From positions 1 to 64,000 of the forward strand of contig CAJEXW010000001.1 of assembly GCA_903994525.1 (NCBI GenBank): a stretch of 64,000 nucleotides of DNA, in the 5' to 3' direction. How positions within the stretch are numbered: position 1 is the stretch's first letter; every line of letters begins with the position of its first letter. Below are positions 63,873-64,000 of this stretch, piece by piece. Position numbers and translations under genes: made by a program. The notes below the pieces were generated by a model, which was given only the letters and a program-made list of their open reading frames with translations, was not told where the DNA came from and ran no database searches. Origin of the DNA: an uncultured Chlorobiaceae bacterium. GTDB lineage: Bacteria > Bacteroidota > Chlorobiia > Chlorobiales > Chlorobiaceae.

Positions 63873-64000
63873 ATGGCGCACATGTTGACTTTCTTTCAAA
63901 AGAGATGGAGCATTGGAGCATTGCTACTTCTTTACTCAGACGCTTTCGGCGCTTACCCTCTTGTCACCGATGATACCGCCACTCAGGGGACACGGAAATT
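63873..64000 (+). CDS. Exported protein, start only (MetA-pathway-like)
   Basis: The frame begins MAHMLTFFQKRWSIGALLLL, a signal peptide, and then YSDAFGAYPLVTDDTATQGT. The PLVTDDT-x-TQG start of the mature chain resembles the Phenol_MetA_deg family of outer-membrane transporter-like proteins. An AGAGG site precedes the ATG. The gene runs off the right edge, so length and function cannot be judged. Confidence 0.5.
   Translation, partial: MAHMLTFFQKRWSIGALLLLYSDAFGAYPLVTDDTATQGTRK

Overview
The window looks like chromosomal DNA of a green sulfur bacterium (Chlorobiota; Chlorobium/Pelodictyon type). This is inferred from protein resemblance recalled from memory and from the run of core genes in the right half: a half-length ClpB, gatB, obg, sucC, a fused pabB-pabC, and a sudB-sudA/nfn-type flavoprotein pair. 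No rRNA operon, CRISPR array or replication origin was seen.

Bases 1 to about 11.25 kb are an accessory gene graveyard. It holds many small toxin-antitoxin genes (hicAB, phd-vapC, a PIN/antitoxin pair, two orphan hipB copies). Interspersed are decayed pieces of hicA, hipA, DUF433, Rpn nuclease, relBE, umuC, a DUF4143-type ATPase and a YfhO tail. A 24-bp tandem repeat at the left edge resembles an IS21-family end. Two near-identical DUF4160 fragments bracket about 5 kb. A minus-strand tRNA-like element lies at the right edge of this zone.

From 11.6 to 25.1 kb every gene is on the minus strand and forms a defence island. In transcription order it reads: a frameshifted papain-like C92 protein, hsdM2, an AlbA_2/Schlafen-type ATP-binding regulator, phd with a broken parE, a HEPN/Abi-like gene, hsdM1, hsdS, a SIR2 protein, an HsdR N-terminal fragment, a DUF1016 (YhcG) nuclease, and hsdR. 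The segment from hsdM1 to hsdR is almost completely stop/start overlapped. The SIR2 and DUF1016 genes are therefore probably co-expressed with the Type I restriction enzyme. This is the best candidate for an unusual composite system.

Bases 25.2 to 27.5 kb hold more toxin-antitoxin debris and a GNAT acetyltransferase whose 5' end runs through 13 copies of the pentanucleotide TGTGC. The present copy number puts the upstream ATG out of frame, so the gene looks phase-variable and OFF.

The rest is ordinary chromosome. A minus-strand polysaccharide/glycan group (YfhO-like protein, flippase, glycosyltransferases, methyltransferase) is followed by HPr, an N-acetylglutamate synthase-like gene, obg, xseB, gatB, a SYLF protein, a half-length clpB, two VWA (Bat) proteins, sucC, a haem-binding protein, an M50 protease, folP, an SMC C-terminal remnant, a HAD phosphatase, nusB, nth, pabBC, ppx, a dolichol/phytol-kinase-like gene, a Sua5-type gene, an HhH beta-barrel protein, rluB, scpB, hisA, hisH and the sudB-sudA pair. 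A secreted protein is cut by the right edge.
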